A stretch of DNA of 64,000 nt from Xylophilus sp042867185. Lineage in GTDB: Bacteria; Pseudomonadota; Gammaproteobacteria; Burkholderiales; Burkholderiaceae_C. The notes below the pieces were generated by a model. It saw only the letters and a program-made list of their open reading frames with translations. It was not told the DNA's origin and did no database searches. Position numbers and translations under genes: made by a program. Of the stretch, positions 19,072 to 27,231 are shown piece after piece (within the stretch, counting starts at the first letter, position 1; every line of letters starts with the position of its first letter). Where the stretch lies: contig JBHZQV010000009.1 in assembly GCA_042867185.1 (NCBI GenBank), positions 62,001 to 126,000 of the forward strand, read 5' to 3'.

Positions 19072-20205
19072 TCAGGTCCGGTCGTGGCCCGAGCGGCCGA
19101 TGCCGCAGAGCACGAAGATCATGGTGAGGCCCTGGATCACCAGCACCAGGGAAGACGGCACGCCCACCTGCCGCTGCATCGCCAGCGCGCCGGTTTCGAG
19201 AAAACCGAAGAACAGCGCCGACGGCAGCACGTAGAGCGGATTGAGCGCGCCCATCAGCGCGATGGCGACCGCGTTGAAGCCGAAGCCGGCCGAGAAGCCC
19301 TCGATCAGCCGGTAGTGCACACCCAGGCATTCGATCGCACCGGCCAGGCCCGCCAGTGCGCCGGCGGTGCCCATCAGGCCGAACACCGCCCGGCCCTGCG
19401 ACACGCCGGCATAGCGCGCCGCCGGCAGGCTGGCGCCGACCACCCGCCAGCGAAAGCCCAGCGTCGTGCGCCAGAGCACATAGTGGGCGCCGAGCGCCGC
19501 CGCCACCGCCAGGGCGATGCCCCCGTGCAGGTCGGTGCCCGGCACCAGCTTCGGCAGCCACGCGGCCGCATCGAACAGCGGCGACTGCGGAAAGCCCGCG
19601 CCTTCCTCGCCCATGCGGCCGTGCAGCAGCTCGGCGATCAGCAGCAGCGCCACGAAGTTGAGCAGCAGCGTGACCAGCACCTCGTGCACGCCCCGCGTCA
19701 CCCGGATGGTGGCCGCCACGCCGGCCCAGGCCGCACCGCCCGCCGCGCCGGCGAGCAGCGCCAGCGGCAGCAGCAGCCATGCGGGCAGTCCGGCGGCGAA
19801 CAGCGCCACCGCCGAGGCCGCGGCGCCGCCGATCGCGAGCTGCCCCTCGGCCCCGATGTTGATCACCCGGCCGCGGAAGCACAGGGCGATGCCCACCGCG
19901 CACAGCAGGTAGGGCGTGGTCTTGTTCAGCCCCACCACCACCCGGTCCCAGCCGCCGAAGGCGCCCATCGCCAGGTGGTAGTAGGCGACCAGCGGATTCT
20001 TGCCGGCCAGCAGGATCAGCAGGGCGGTGATGACCAGCGCCATGCCCACGGCCGCTGCTGCACGCCACAGGGCGCCGGCCCCGCGTGCGGTGCCCAGCAG
20101 GCCCTGGATGCGGCCGATGCGCACCGCCGGTGCCGGCTGCAGGTCGGCCGAGGCCGACGGCGTGATCGGGGACACGCCGTCGGAAGCGGATGCGGAAACG
20201 CTCAT
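19072..20205 (-). CDS. BMP-family nucleoside ABC transporter, permease 1
   Basis: A 377-aa NupP/YufP-type permease. A polar N-terminal tail of about 45 residues precedes the helices. The region RVINIGAEGQLAIGGAAAS is the family signature, and RVVGASLPAARYAGVSQGRA is the loop that contacts the ATPase. The ATG overlaps the stop of the ATPase gene (ATGA), so translation is coupled. The long Ser/Pro-rich tail is not expected to be functional in transport. Confidence 0.88.
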   Translation of the reverse strand: MSVSASASDGVSPITPSASADLQPAPAVRIGRIQGLLGTARGAGALWRAAAAVGMALVITALLILLAGKNPLVAYYHLAMGAFGGWDRVVVGLNKTTPYLLCAVGIALCFRGRVINIGAEGQLAIGGAAASAVALFAAGLPAWLLLPLALLAGAAGGAAWAGVAATIRVTRGVHEVLVTLLLNFVALLLIAELLHGRMGEEGAGFPQSPLFDAAAWLPKLVPGTDLHGGIALAVAAALGAHYVLWRTTLGFRWRVVGASLPAARYAGVSQGRAVFGLMGTAGALAGLAGAIECLGVHYRLIEGFSAGFGFNAVAIALMGALNPLYVLPSALFFGFLETGALAMQRQVGVPSSLVLVIQGLTMIFVLCGIGRSGHDRT

Positions 20206-21725
20206 GCCGTCTGTTCCTCTTGCAGCGCGCCGGCCATCGCCAGCCCGATGCGTTCGATATCGACCTCGGCGCGCGGCACCACGCCCGCGATGCGGCCGTC
20301 CGACAGCACGCCCACCCGGTCGCCCACCGCCAGCACCTCTTCGAGCTCCGACGAGATGTAGAGCACCGCGGCGCCCGCGTCGCGCAGCCGGCGCAGGCTC
20401 TCGATCACGAAGCGGGTGGAGCCCGGGTCCAGGCCCCAGGTGGGCTGGAAGGCGACGACGACCTGCGGCCCGCGGCCCAGCTCGCGCGCCAGCGCCACCT
20501 TCTGCTGGTTGCCGCCCGACAGGGTGCGCGCCGCCACCTGCGGCGAGGCGGCGCGCACGCCGAAGGCCTGCATCCGCTCCCGGCAGATGCGCCGTGCCGT
20601 GGCGCGGTGGATATGGCCGAAGCGGGAGTAGGGCGGGCGGCCCACGTCGCGCAGCAGCAGGTTCTCTTCGATCGACATGCCCTGGACGAGGCTGGTGCCG
20701 GCGCGGTCGGCCGGGATGTAGGCGATGCCGTGGGCCATCCGCTCGGCCACGCCGCCGCGGGTGATGTCCTGGCCGTCGAACAGGATGCTGCCGCGCACCG
20801 GCCGGGCCAGGCCGGCCAGCACGTCGGCCAGCTCGCCCTGGCCGTTGCCGTCGATGCCGGCCAGCGCCAGGATCTCGCCGGCGTGCAGGTCGAAGCCGGC
20901 ATCCTTGAGCCGCTCGACGCCGCCGCCGTCGCGCGCCGCCAGGCCGCGCACCTGCAGCCGCAGCGGCCCCGGCGGGCTGGCGGCCGGCGGGGTGGCCGCC
21001 GCGGTGTCGCGGCCGACCATCATCCGGGCCAGCGATTCGCGGGTGGCGCCGGCGACCGGGGCGTTGCCCGCCACCTGGCCGTCGCGCAGCACCACCACCT
21101 GGTCGGCCACCTGCAGCACCTCGCCCAGCTTGTGGGTGATGAAGATGACCGAGTGGCCCTCGGCGCGGAAGCGCTGCAGGAAGTCGAGCAGCCGTCCGAT
21201 CTCGGGCGGCGACAGGATCGAGCTGGGCTCGTCCAGGATCAGCAGGTGGGCGCCGCGCAGGATCGCCTTCAGGATCTCGACGCGCTGCTTCTCGCCCAGG
21301 GCCAGCTGCTCCACCCGCGCGTCAGGGTCGATCTCCAGCCCGTAGCGGGCCGCCGCGTCGCGCACCTGCGCGGCCACGCCCCGGCGGTCGAGCCAGGGGC
21401 CGGCGCCACGGCTCCAGCCCAGCATCAGGTTCTCGGCCACCGTCATCGCCTCGACCAGGGTGAAGTGCTGGTGGATCATCGCGATGCCGGCCTGCAGCGC
21501 CGCCCGGGGGCTGCCGGTCTCCAGCTCGCGGCCGTCGTAGACGATGCCGCCCGCATCCGGCCGCACCATGCCGAAGAGGACCTTCATCAGCGTGCTCTTG
21601 CCCGAGCCGTTCTCGCCCAGCAGGCCGACGATCTGCGCCGGCATCACCGTCAGGTCGACGCCGCGGTTGGCCCGCACCGCGCCGTAGGATTTGGAGATGC
21701 CGCGCATCTCCAGCAAGGGGCGCAT
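20202..21725 (-). CDS. BMP-family nucleoside ABC transporter, duplicated ATPase
   Basis: A 507-aa protein with two fused ATPase domains, as in sugar and nucleoside importers. Domain 1 has Walker A GENGSGKST, signature LALGEKQRVE and Walker B LLILDEPSS. Domain 2 has a degenerate Walker A (GIDGNGQGE) and signature LSGGNQQKVALAREL. The ATG at 21725 shares its A with the stop of the BMP gene (TGATG). It energises import through the two permeases encoded downstream. Confidence 0.92.
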   Translation of the reverse strand: MRPLLEMRGISKSYGAVRANRGVDLTVMPAQIVGLLGENGSGKSTLMKVLFGMVRPDAGGIVYDGRELETGSPRAALQAGIAMIHQHFTLVEAMTVAENLMLGWSRGAGPWLDRRGVAAQVRDAAARYGLEIDPDARVEQLALGEKQRVEILKAILRGAHLLILDEPSSILSPPEIGRLLDFLQRFRAEGHSVIFITHKLGEVLQVADQVVVLRDGQVAGNAPVAGATRESLARMMVGRDTAAATPPAASPPGPLRLQVRGLAARDGGGVERLKDAGFDLHAGEILALAGIDGNGQGELADVLAGLARPVRGSILFDGQDITRGGVAERMAHGIAYIPADRAGTSLVQGMSIEENLLLRDVGRPPYSRFGHIHRATARRICRERMQAFGVRAASPQVAARTLSGGNQQKVALARELGRGPQVVVAFQPTWGLDPGSTRFVIESLRRLRDAGAAVLYISSELEEVLAVGDRVGVLSDGRIAGVVPRAEVDIERIGLAMAGALQEEQTA

Positions 21726-22753
21726 CACAGACCGCCGCGCGCGTCTTCCTTGCCGACCTGCAGCTTCAGCGCGCCGCTGGCGAACTGCTTCTTCAGGCCG
21801 TCCAGCTCGGCGATCACCTCGGCCGGCACCACCGGTGCGTAGCCCTTGTCCCTGGCGTACATCAGGTCGGCGCCGGGGCCGCCCTTGGCTTCGTAGCCGT
21901 AGGTGATCAGCGTGGGCTTCAGGGTGCCGGCGCGCGCCTCGGCGGCGGCGGCGACGTACATGTCGTCCCACTTCTCGATGATCGCGGTGAGCACGTTCTG
22001 CGGCGCGGCCTCGACGTTGGCGAAGGACCGGCCGCTGGTGTAGACGTTCTTCTCCTTGGCCGCCTGCACGATGCCGCCCTGGCCGGCGTTGAGCTTGCCG
22101 AAGACGAAGTCAGCGCCGCCGGCGATCAGCGCCAGCGCGGCCTCCTTGGCCATGGCGGCGTCTTCCATGTCCTTGATGTAGATCACCCGCACCTCGGCAC
22201 CGGGCTTGACGCTCTTGACGCCCTGGCGGAAACCGCCGACCTGCTGCACGACGTTGGGCAGGCCCTCCAGGCCGTTGACCGAGCCGATCTTGCCGGTCTT
22301 CGACATGCGGGCGGCCAGCACGCCCATCAGGTAGCCGACCTGGGCGTTGTCGTAGTCGACCGAGGTGACGTTCTTGCCGGCACCGGCGCCGCCGGAGCCG
22401 ACGATGAAGCTGGTCTTCTCGAACTCCGGCCCGACGCGCTGCGCGGCCGACAGGAACCGGCCCGAATGGCCGATCACCGGGTTGAAGCCGCGGCGGGCGT
22501 AGTCCTTCATCGTCTCGATGTGGTCGGCCGGCTGCACGTTCTCGGAGAACGCGGTCTCGGTGCCGGCCTGCTTCATCTTGCCGATGGCGGCGTAGCCGCT
22601 GGCGTTCCAGCTCTGGTCGTTGATCGATCCGGGCAGCAGCAGGGCGACCTTGCCCTGGGCCAGGGCGAGCGGCGCGGCGCAGAGGCTGGCGGTGCCGATC
22701 AGCAGCAGTGCGGCGGCGCGCGCGAGGGGACGGGTGGCAGCGGTGAGGGGCAT
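21725..22753 (-). CDS. BMP-family ABC transporter substrate-binding protein
   Basis: A 342-aa periplasmic protein with a signal peptide ending CAAPLALAQG. The Bmp/PnrA-type domain contains VALLLPGSINDQSWNASGY and FIVGSGGAGAGKNVTSVDYD. Relatives bind nucleosides or purine bases. The ATG at 22753 has GGAG 7 nt upstream. It is the first gene of a six-gene unit (BMP, ATPase, two permeases, VOC, hpxZ). A LysR gene lies immediately upstream on the same strand. Confidence 0.88.
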   Translation of the reverse strand: MPLTAATRPLARAAALLLIGTASLCAAPLALAQGKVALLLPGSINDQSWNASGYAAIGKMKQAGTETAFSENVQPADHIETMKDYARRGFNPVIGHSGRFLSAAQRVGPEFEKTSFIVGSGGAGAGKNVTSVDYDNAQVGYLMGVLAARMSKTGKIGSVNGLEGLPNVVQQVGGFRQGVKSVKPGAEVRVIYIKDMEDAAMAKEAALALIAGGADFVFGKLNAGQGGIVQAAKEKNVYTSGRSFANVEAAPQNVLTAIIEKWDDMYVAAAAEARAGTLKPTLITYGYEAKGGPGADLMYARDKGYAPVVPAEVIAELDGLKKQFASGALKLQVGKEDARGGL

Positions 22754-22978
22754 CGAAAACTCCAGGAGTGGGTGACGGCTGCAGCGCAACATCCAGGCCA
22801 GCCCGGCGGTGCCCCGACCGGCGGCGGGTACCCCGGTGGCGGCGCATGCCGGATCGGGCATGTGCACTCGGTTTTGCCGATTTCACGCACGGCCCGGTGC
22901 CGAACCGGCACCGCGGTACGGGCCCGGCCGATTCGGTGCACGGCCCGCGGCCACGCCCCAAAAACGGCCGTCCGCCTC
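22754..22978. promoter_or_regulatory. Spacer between LysR gene and BMP operon with hairpin and dyads
   Basis: This 225-bp region should hold the BMP operon promoter. An 8-bp perfect hairpin (22895-22902 with 22906-22913, loop AAC) is the strongest feature. Two related segments, CCGATTTCACGCACGGCCCG near 22878 and CCGATTCGGTGCACGGCCCG near 22928, look like paired regulator sites. No clear -35/-10 is seen. Confidence 0.45.
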
Positions 22979-23878
22979 TCAGGCTTGGTGCATCGCGAGC
23001 AAGCGGTCGCCCACGTGTTCGGCGAAACGGGCCGACGCCAGCGGCAGCACCCGGTCGCGCAGCGCCAGCAGCACCAGCCGGCTGGCGGGCAGGCCGCGCT
23101 CCTCGATCGGCACCGCGCGCAGCTGCGGATCGCCCTGTGCACCCAGCGCGATCTGGAAGCTGACACCGCCCGATTCGCGGGCGAAGGCGTGCATCATCTC
23201 GAACGAATTGCAGACCAGCGCCGCCACCGGCTGCTCGGACGCATGCTCCAGCAGGTCGTCGATCACGCCGCGGCCCGACAGGCTGCCGTCGGGCAGGGCG
23301 ATCGGGTATTGCAGGCAGTCCTTCAGCCGCACGCTGGCGCGGCCCGCGAGCGGGTGGTCGGCCGCCACCACCGCGCAGGTGCGCTGCCGGGCCTGCGCCA
23401 GGATGCGCATGCCGCGCACCGGCGGCGGGTTGAACACGAGGCACAGATCGACCTCGAAATCGGCCAGCGCCTGCACCGCCCGCTCGCGGTCGAGCACCTT
23501 CACCGCGAAGCCGACGCCGGGGTGCGCCGCCTGGAAGCCGACCATCGCCCGCGGCAGGAAGGCCGGCGCCAGCGCCTGGCTGGCCGCCATCGACACGGTG
23601 CCGCGCCGCAGGCCGTGCAGCGATTCGATCTCGGAGCGCACCTGCGCCAGGTCGGCGGTGCGCCGGCGGGTGTAGCCGACGAACAGCTCGCCGGCCGCGG
23701 TCAGCCGCACGCCGGTGGGCAGGCGCTCGAAGATCGGCGTGCCCAGCTCCCGCTCCAGTTCCTTGATCCGCCGGTTGACCGCCGAGGCGGCGACGTGCAG
23801 CGTGTTGTCGGCCGCGCTGCGGATCGAGCCGCAGCGGGCGACCGCGTCCACGTAGTCGAGGTATCGGAGGTGTTGCAT
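22979..23878 (-). CDS. LysR-family transcriptional regulator (probable BMP/hpx operon regulator)
   Basis: A 299-aa regulator with a complete N-terminal winged helix-turn-helix (YLDYVDAVARCGSIRSAAD, HVAASAVNRRIKELERELG) and a LysR substrate-binding domain from about residue 90. The ATG at 23878 starts 3 residues before the conserved HTH. It lies upstream of the BMP-transporter/hpxZ unit on the same strand and is divergent from the chemoreceptor gene, so control of purine uptake is likely but unproven. Confidence 0.88.
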   Translation of the reverse strand: MQHLRYLDYVDAVARCGSIRSAADNTLHVAASAVNRRIKELERELGTPIFERLPTGVRLTAAGELFVGYTRRRTADLAQVRSEIESLHGLRRGTVSMAASQALAPAFLPRAMVGFQAAHPGVGFAVKVLDRERAVQALADFEVDLCLVFNPPPVRGMRILAQARQRTCAVVAADHPLAGRASVRLKDCLQYPIALPDGSLSGRGVIDDLLEHASEQPVAALVCNSFEMMHAFARESGGVSFQIALGAQGDPQLRAVPIEERGLPASRLVLLALRDRVLPLASARFAEHVGDRLLAMHQA

Positions 23879-23900
23879 GCGGCCGCGTTGCAATAGCGAT

Positions 23901-23919
23901 GCCCGCGCGGTGCGCGGGC
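23901..23919. promoter_or_regulatory. 8-bp hairpin in the LysR/chemoreceptor divergent spacer
   Basis: GCCCGCGC (23901-23908) pairs with GCGCGGGC (23912-23919) around GGT. It lies 22 bp from the LysR start and may be an operator or part of the 5' leader. A role is not established. Confidence 0.3.
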
Positions 23920-24006
23920 GCTCCGGCCGGCGCCGCCCGTTCGTTTCACAGCCGTTTCTTATTGGCCGGGCATATTTGCGCACATCTACCGCTCGCCGCT
24001 TCCTCC

Positions 24007-25590
24007 ATGCCACTTCCCTCCCTGCGCCTGTCCACCCGCCTCTGGGCCGCCGTCGCGTTCATCGTGGTCGCACAACTGGCGCTGGTGACCGCGTCGACCC
24101 TGCGCTCGGCCCACCTCGAATCGCAAGGCGCCGAGGCGCTGGAGCAGCGCACCGTGCTGATCCAGGCCGCCAGCCGCTGGCTGGCCCTGACCGAAGCCAA
24201 CGGCGCCCGCGCCGAGGCGGTCATCCTCAGCAGCGAGCCCGAGATGGCCGATGCCTTCAAGACCACCGTGGCCGCGGCCGACGCCGCGCTGCTGCAGGTA
24301 CGGGCGGTGCTGGCGCAGGCCGCGCTCTCGGACGAGGAGCGCGCCCAGGTCGGCCGGATCGACGCGGCCCAGAAAGCGGTGGCGGCACTGGGCGTCGAGG
24401 CCAACCGTTTCAAGGACGTGGGCCAGCAGGACAAGGCGCTGGCGCTCTTCACCGGCCGCTACCAGCCGGCGGTGGCCACCTACCTGGAGGCGCTGCGGGC
24501 CTTCGTGCGGATGCAGGAAGACGCCACCGCGCAACTGCAGCGGTCCCTGGCCACCCAGCGCGCCCGGCAGGGCGGGGTGCTGCTGGGCGGCGCGGTGGTG
24601 CTGGCGCTGCTGTTGGCGGCCGGTGCCGCGGTGCTGGTGCGCAGCATCCTGCGGCCCCTGGCCCAGGCCAACGCACTGGCCGCCCGGATCGCCGGCGGCG
24701 ACCTGAGCACCACGGTGGCGGTGCACCGCCGCGACGAGTTCGGCGAGCTGCTGCAGTCCTTGCGCGGCATGGGCGAGGCGCTGGCCGGCATGGTCCGCCA
24801 GGTGCGCAGCAGCACCGACAGCATCGCGGTCGCCAGCGCGCAGATCGCCGCCGGCAGCCAGGACCTGTCGCAGCGCACCGAGCAGGCGTCCAGCAACCTG
24901 CAGCAGACGGCATCGGCGATGGAGCAGCTCACCGGCACGGTGCAGCAGACGGCCGGCAGCGCCCTGCAGGCCAGCACGCTGGCGGTGGCCGCGTCGGCAG
25001 TGGCCGAGCGCGGTGGCGAGGTGGTGCAGCAGGTGGTGCGCACGATGGAGGAGATCGACGCGGGCAGCCGCCGCATCTCCGAGATCATCGGCACCATCGA
25101 CAGCATCGCGTTCCAGACCAACATCCTGGCGCTCAATGCCGCGGTGGAGGCGGCCCGCGCCGGCGAGCAGGGCCGCGGTTTCGCGGTGGTGGCGCACGAG
25201 GTGCGGGTGCTGGCCCAGCGCAGCGCGCAGGCCGCCAAGGAGATCAAGGAACTGGTCGGCGCCTCGGTGCGGCAGGTGGCGGCCGGCACGCTGCTGGTGG
25301 GCAACGCCGGCGGCACGATGCAGGACATCGTCCGCTCGGTGCAGCGGGTGACCTCGATGGCCGGCGAGATCACGGTGGCGGCGGGCGACCAGAGCGCCGG
25401 CATCGCCCAGGTCAACGGCGCGGTGACCCTGCTCGACCGGATGACCCAGCACAACGCCGCCCTGGTCGAGGAAAGCGCCGCCGCGGCGCACAGCCTGCGC
25501 GAGCAGGCCCGGCAGCTGGCCGGCATGGTGGCGGTGTTCCGGCTCGACGGGCCGGACGCGGTGCCGGGGCAGCGCCTGCTGGCGCAATAG
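24007..25590 (+). CDS. Methyl-accepting chemotaxis protein
   Basis: A 527-aa transmembrane chemoreceptor. It has TM1 (about 10-30), a periplasmic four-helix-bundle sensor (30-185), TM2 (about 190-215), HAMP (to about 265) and a cytoplasmic signalling domain with the conserved tip IDSIAFQTNILALNAAVEAA. No C-terminal NWETF-type pentapeptide tether for CheR/CheB is present. Its ligand is unknown; the genomic setting among purine and carboxylate transporters does not settle it. It is divergent from the LysR gene. Confidence 0.92.
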   Translation: MPLPSLRLSTRLWAAVAFIVVAQLALVTASTLRSAHLESQGAEALEQRTVLIQAASRWLALTEANGARAEAVILSSEPEMADAFKTTVAAADAALLQVRAVLAQAALSDEERAQVGRIDAAQKAVAALGVEANRFKDVGQQDKALALFTGRYQPAVATYLEALRAFVRMQEDATAQLQRSLATQRARQGGVLLGGAVVLALLLAAGAAVLVRSILRPLAQANALAARIAGGDLSTTVAVHRRDEFGELLQSLRGMGEALAGMVRQVRSSTDSIAVASAQIAAGSQDLSQRTEQASSNLQQTASAMEQLTGTVQQTAGSALQASTLAVAASAVAERGGEVVQQVVRTMEEIDAGSRRISEIIGTIDSIAFQTNILALNAAVEAARAGEQGRGFAVVAHEVRVLAQRSAQAAKEIKELVGASVRQVAAGTLLVGNAGGTMQDIVRSVQRVTSMAGEITVAAGDQSAGIAQVNGAVTLLDRMTQHNAALVEESAAAAHSLREQARQLAGMVAVFRLDGPDAVPGQRLLAQ

Positions 25591-25656
25591 GCGCCATAGG
25601 CGCGCGGCACGCGGCGCGAGCGGCCGGCCTGCGTCAGCCGGGCGGTGCCGCGAACC

Positions 25657-26637
25657 TTACTCGTCCTTCATGCCCGTGGCCTTGACCACCGCGCCGAGGC
25701 GCGCACGCTCGTCCGCCACGAACTTCGCGAACGACGCGCGCGTGCCGCCGATCGGCTCGATGCCGATGTCCTTCAGGTGCGACGCCGTGGCGGCATCCTT
25801 CATCGCGGCGTCGATGGCCGAGGCCAGCTTGTCGAGGATGGCCTCGGGCGTACCCGCCGGGGCGTGCACGCCGCACCAGTGGGCGATCTGCATGTCGGGG
25901 AAGCCCTGCTCCACCGCGGTGCTGAGCTGCGGATAGGCCGAGATCCGGGCCGTCCAGGTGTCGGCCAGCGCCTTGAGTTTTCCGCTGTTGACATAGGGCA
26001 GCGCGACGATGCTCGCCTCGGACGTGGCCTCGACCTGCTTGCCCAGCACGGCCGTGATCGATTCGGAGCCGCTCTTGTACGGGACGATGTCGAGCTTGGC
26101 GCCGTACTTGGTCTCCAGGATGCCCGAGACGAAGTGCGGCGTGCTGCCGGTGCCGGCGGTGGCCCAGTGGAAACCCACGCCCTTCTGCGAGGCCGCGATG
26201 AATTCCTTGAGGTTGTTGTAGGGCGCGTCGGCCGCCACCAGGATGACCGAGGGCGCCAGCCCGACCATCGCCACCGGCACCAGGTCGGCGTCCTTGTACG
26301 GCAGCGACTTCTTGATCATGCTGTTGGAGATGACGCCGGCCGCGCTGATCAGGAAGGTGTAGCCGTCGGGCTTGCTCTGCGCGACCACCGCCGAGCCGAG
26401 GCTGGTGGAGCCGCCCGGCTTGTTCTCGATGACGATCGGCTGGCCGAGGCGCTTCGACGCGCCTTCGGCGGCGGCGCGCGCCATCAGGTCGTTGGCGCCG
26501 CCGGCGGAGAAGGGCACGATGAAACGGATCGGGCGGGTGGGCCAGGCGTCGGATTGGGCCAGGGCGGGCAGGGCGGCGAAGGCGGCCGCGGCGGCCGCGA
26601 AGGCCAGTGCCGTGCGCCGGGAAAGCTGGAGCTTCAT
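25657..26637 (-). CDS. Bug-family tripartite tricarboxylate transporter substrate-binding protein
   Basis: A 326-aa periplasmic binding protein. The signal peptide ends near AALPALAQ. The mature part begins WPTRPIRFIVPFSAGGANDLMAR, then VIENKPGGSTSLGSAVVA, both typical of the Bug (TctC) family that is greatly expanded in Burkholderiales. Such proteins bind carboxylates and other small molecules. No TctAB membrane genes are nearby, as is usual for orphan Bug proteins. It lies downstream of the xdhB remnant on the same strand. Confidence 0.9.
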   Translation of the reverse strand: MKLQLSRRTALAFAAAAAAFAALPALAQSDAWPTRPIRFIVPFSAGGANDLMARAAAEGASKRLGQPIVIENKPGGSTSLGSAVVAQSKPDGYTFLISAAGVISNSMIKKSLPYKDADLVPVAMVGLAPSVILVAADAPYNNLKEFIAASQKGVGFHWATAGTGSTPHFVSGILETKYGAKLDIVPYKSGSESITAVLGKQVEATSEASIVALPYVNSGKLKALADTWTARISAYPQLSTAVEQGFPDMQIAHWCGVHAPAGTPEAILDKLASAIDAAMKDAATASHLKDIGIEPIGGTRASFAKFVADERARLGAVVKATGMKDE

Positions 26638-26865
26638 GGGAGGGTCTCGCGCTGTTGTTGTGGGGTCTGCAAGGAGGAGGTGCGGACCCCGGCCGCGACG
26701 CCCGACCCGGTGCGATCCGGTCGGGACGCGCCCGGCGGTCCACGATTCCATCTTAGCCAAGCGGCCGAATCCCCGCAGCCCGGGCCCCGGCAGCGCCGCC
26801 GCGCTCGCGCGCACCCGCTGCCCGTCCCTGGGCTGTTCTCGTCGCGCGTCGCGACAGTGCTGCCG

Positions 26866-27192
26866 CTACAACCCGCCCAGCGCCCGCAGCAGGTTCTCCG
26901 GCGTGGCCGGCGCCTCCAGCCGCACCGGGCCGTCGCCGGGGCGGGCCGCGGCCACCGCGTTGCGCAGGGCCTCGTACACGCTGATCGCCAGCATGAAGGG
27001 CGGCTCGCCGACGGCCTTGCTGCCGAAGACGTTGTCCTCGCGGTTGGGCTCGTGCCACAGCTCGACCTGGAAGTGCGCCGGGATGTCGCCGGTCGCCGGG
27101 CCGACGTAGTAGAACGGCCGGCCGGTGAGCGTCGTCTTGTCGTAGTGGATCTTGGGCGTGCGGTAGAAGCCGTCGGACGAGCCGAGCAGCAC
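26866..27192 (-). pseudogene. Truncated duplicate of the xdhB 3' end
   Basis: Bases 26866-27100 match 31766-32000 of intact xdhB with 4 mismatches and no gaps. Bases 27106-27175 match 32231-32300 exactly. Between the two blocks 225 bp (75 codons) are missing, so the frame is kept and a 108-residue fragment could be read from a GTG at 27192. It contains the catalytic motif GSKAVGEPPF but none of the rest of the molybdenum subunit. Homology ends abruptly at the stop codon on one side and at 27175 on the other. It is a recombination scar at the left edge of the TonB/PepSY cassette. Confidence 0.92.
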
Positions 27193-27231
27193 GGTACGCC
27201 CCCGGTCTTGGGTCTTGGGCGAAAATCGGTT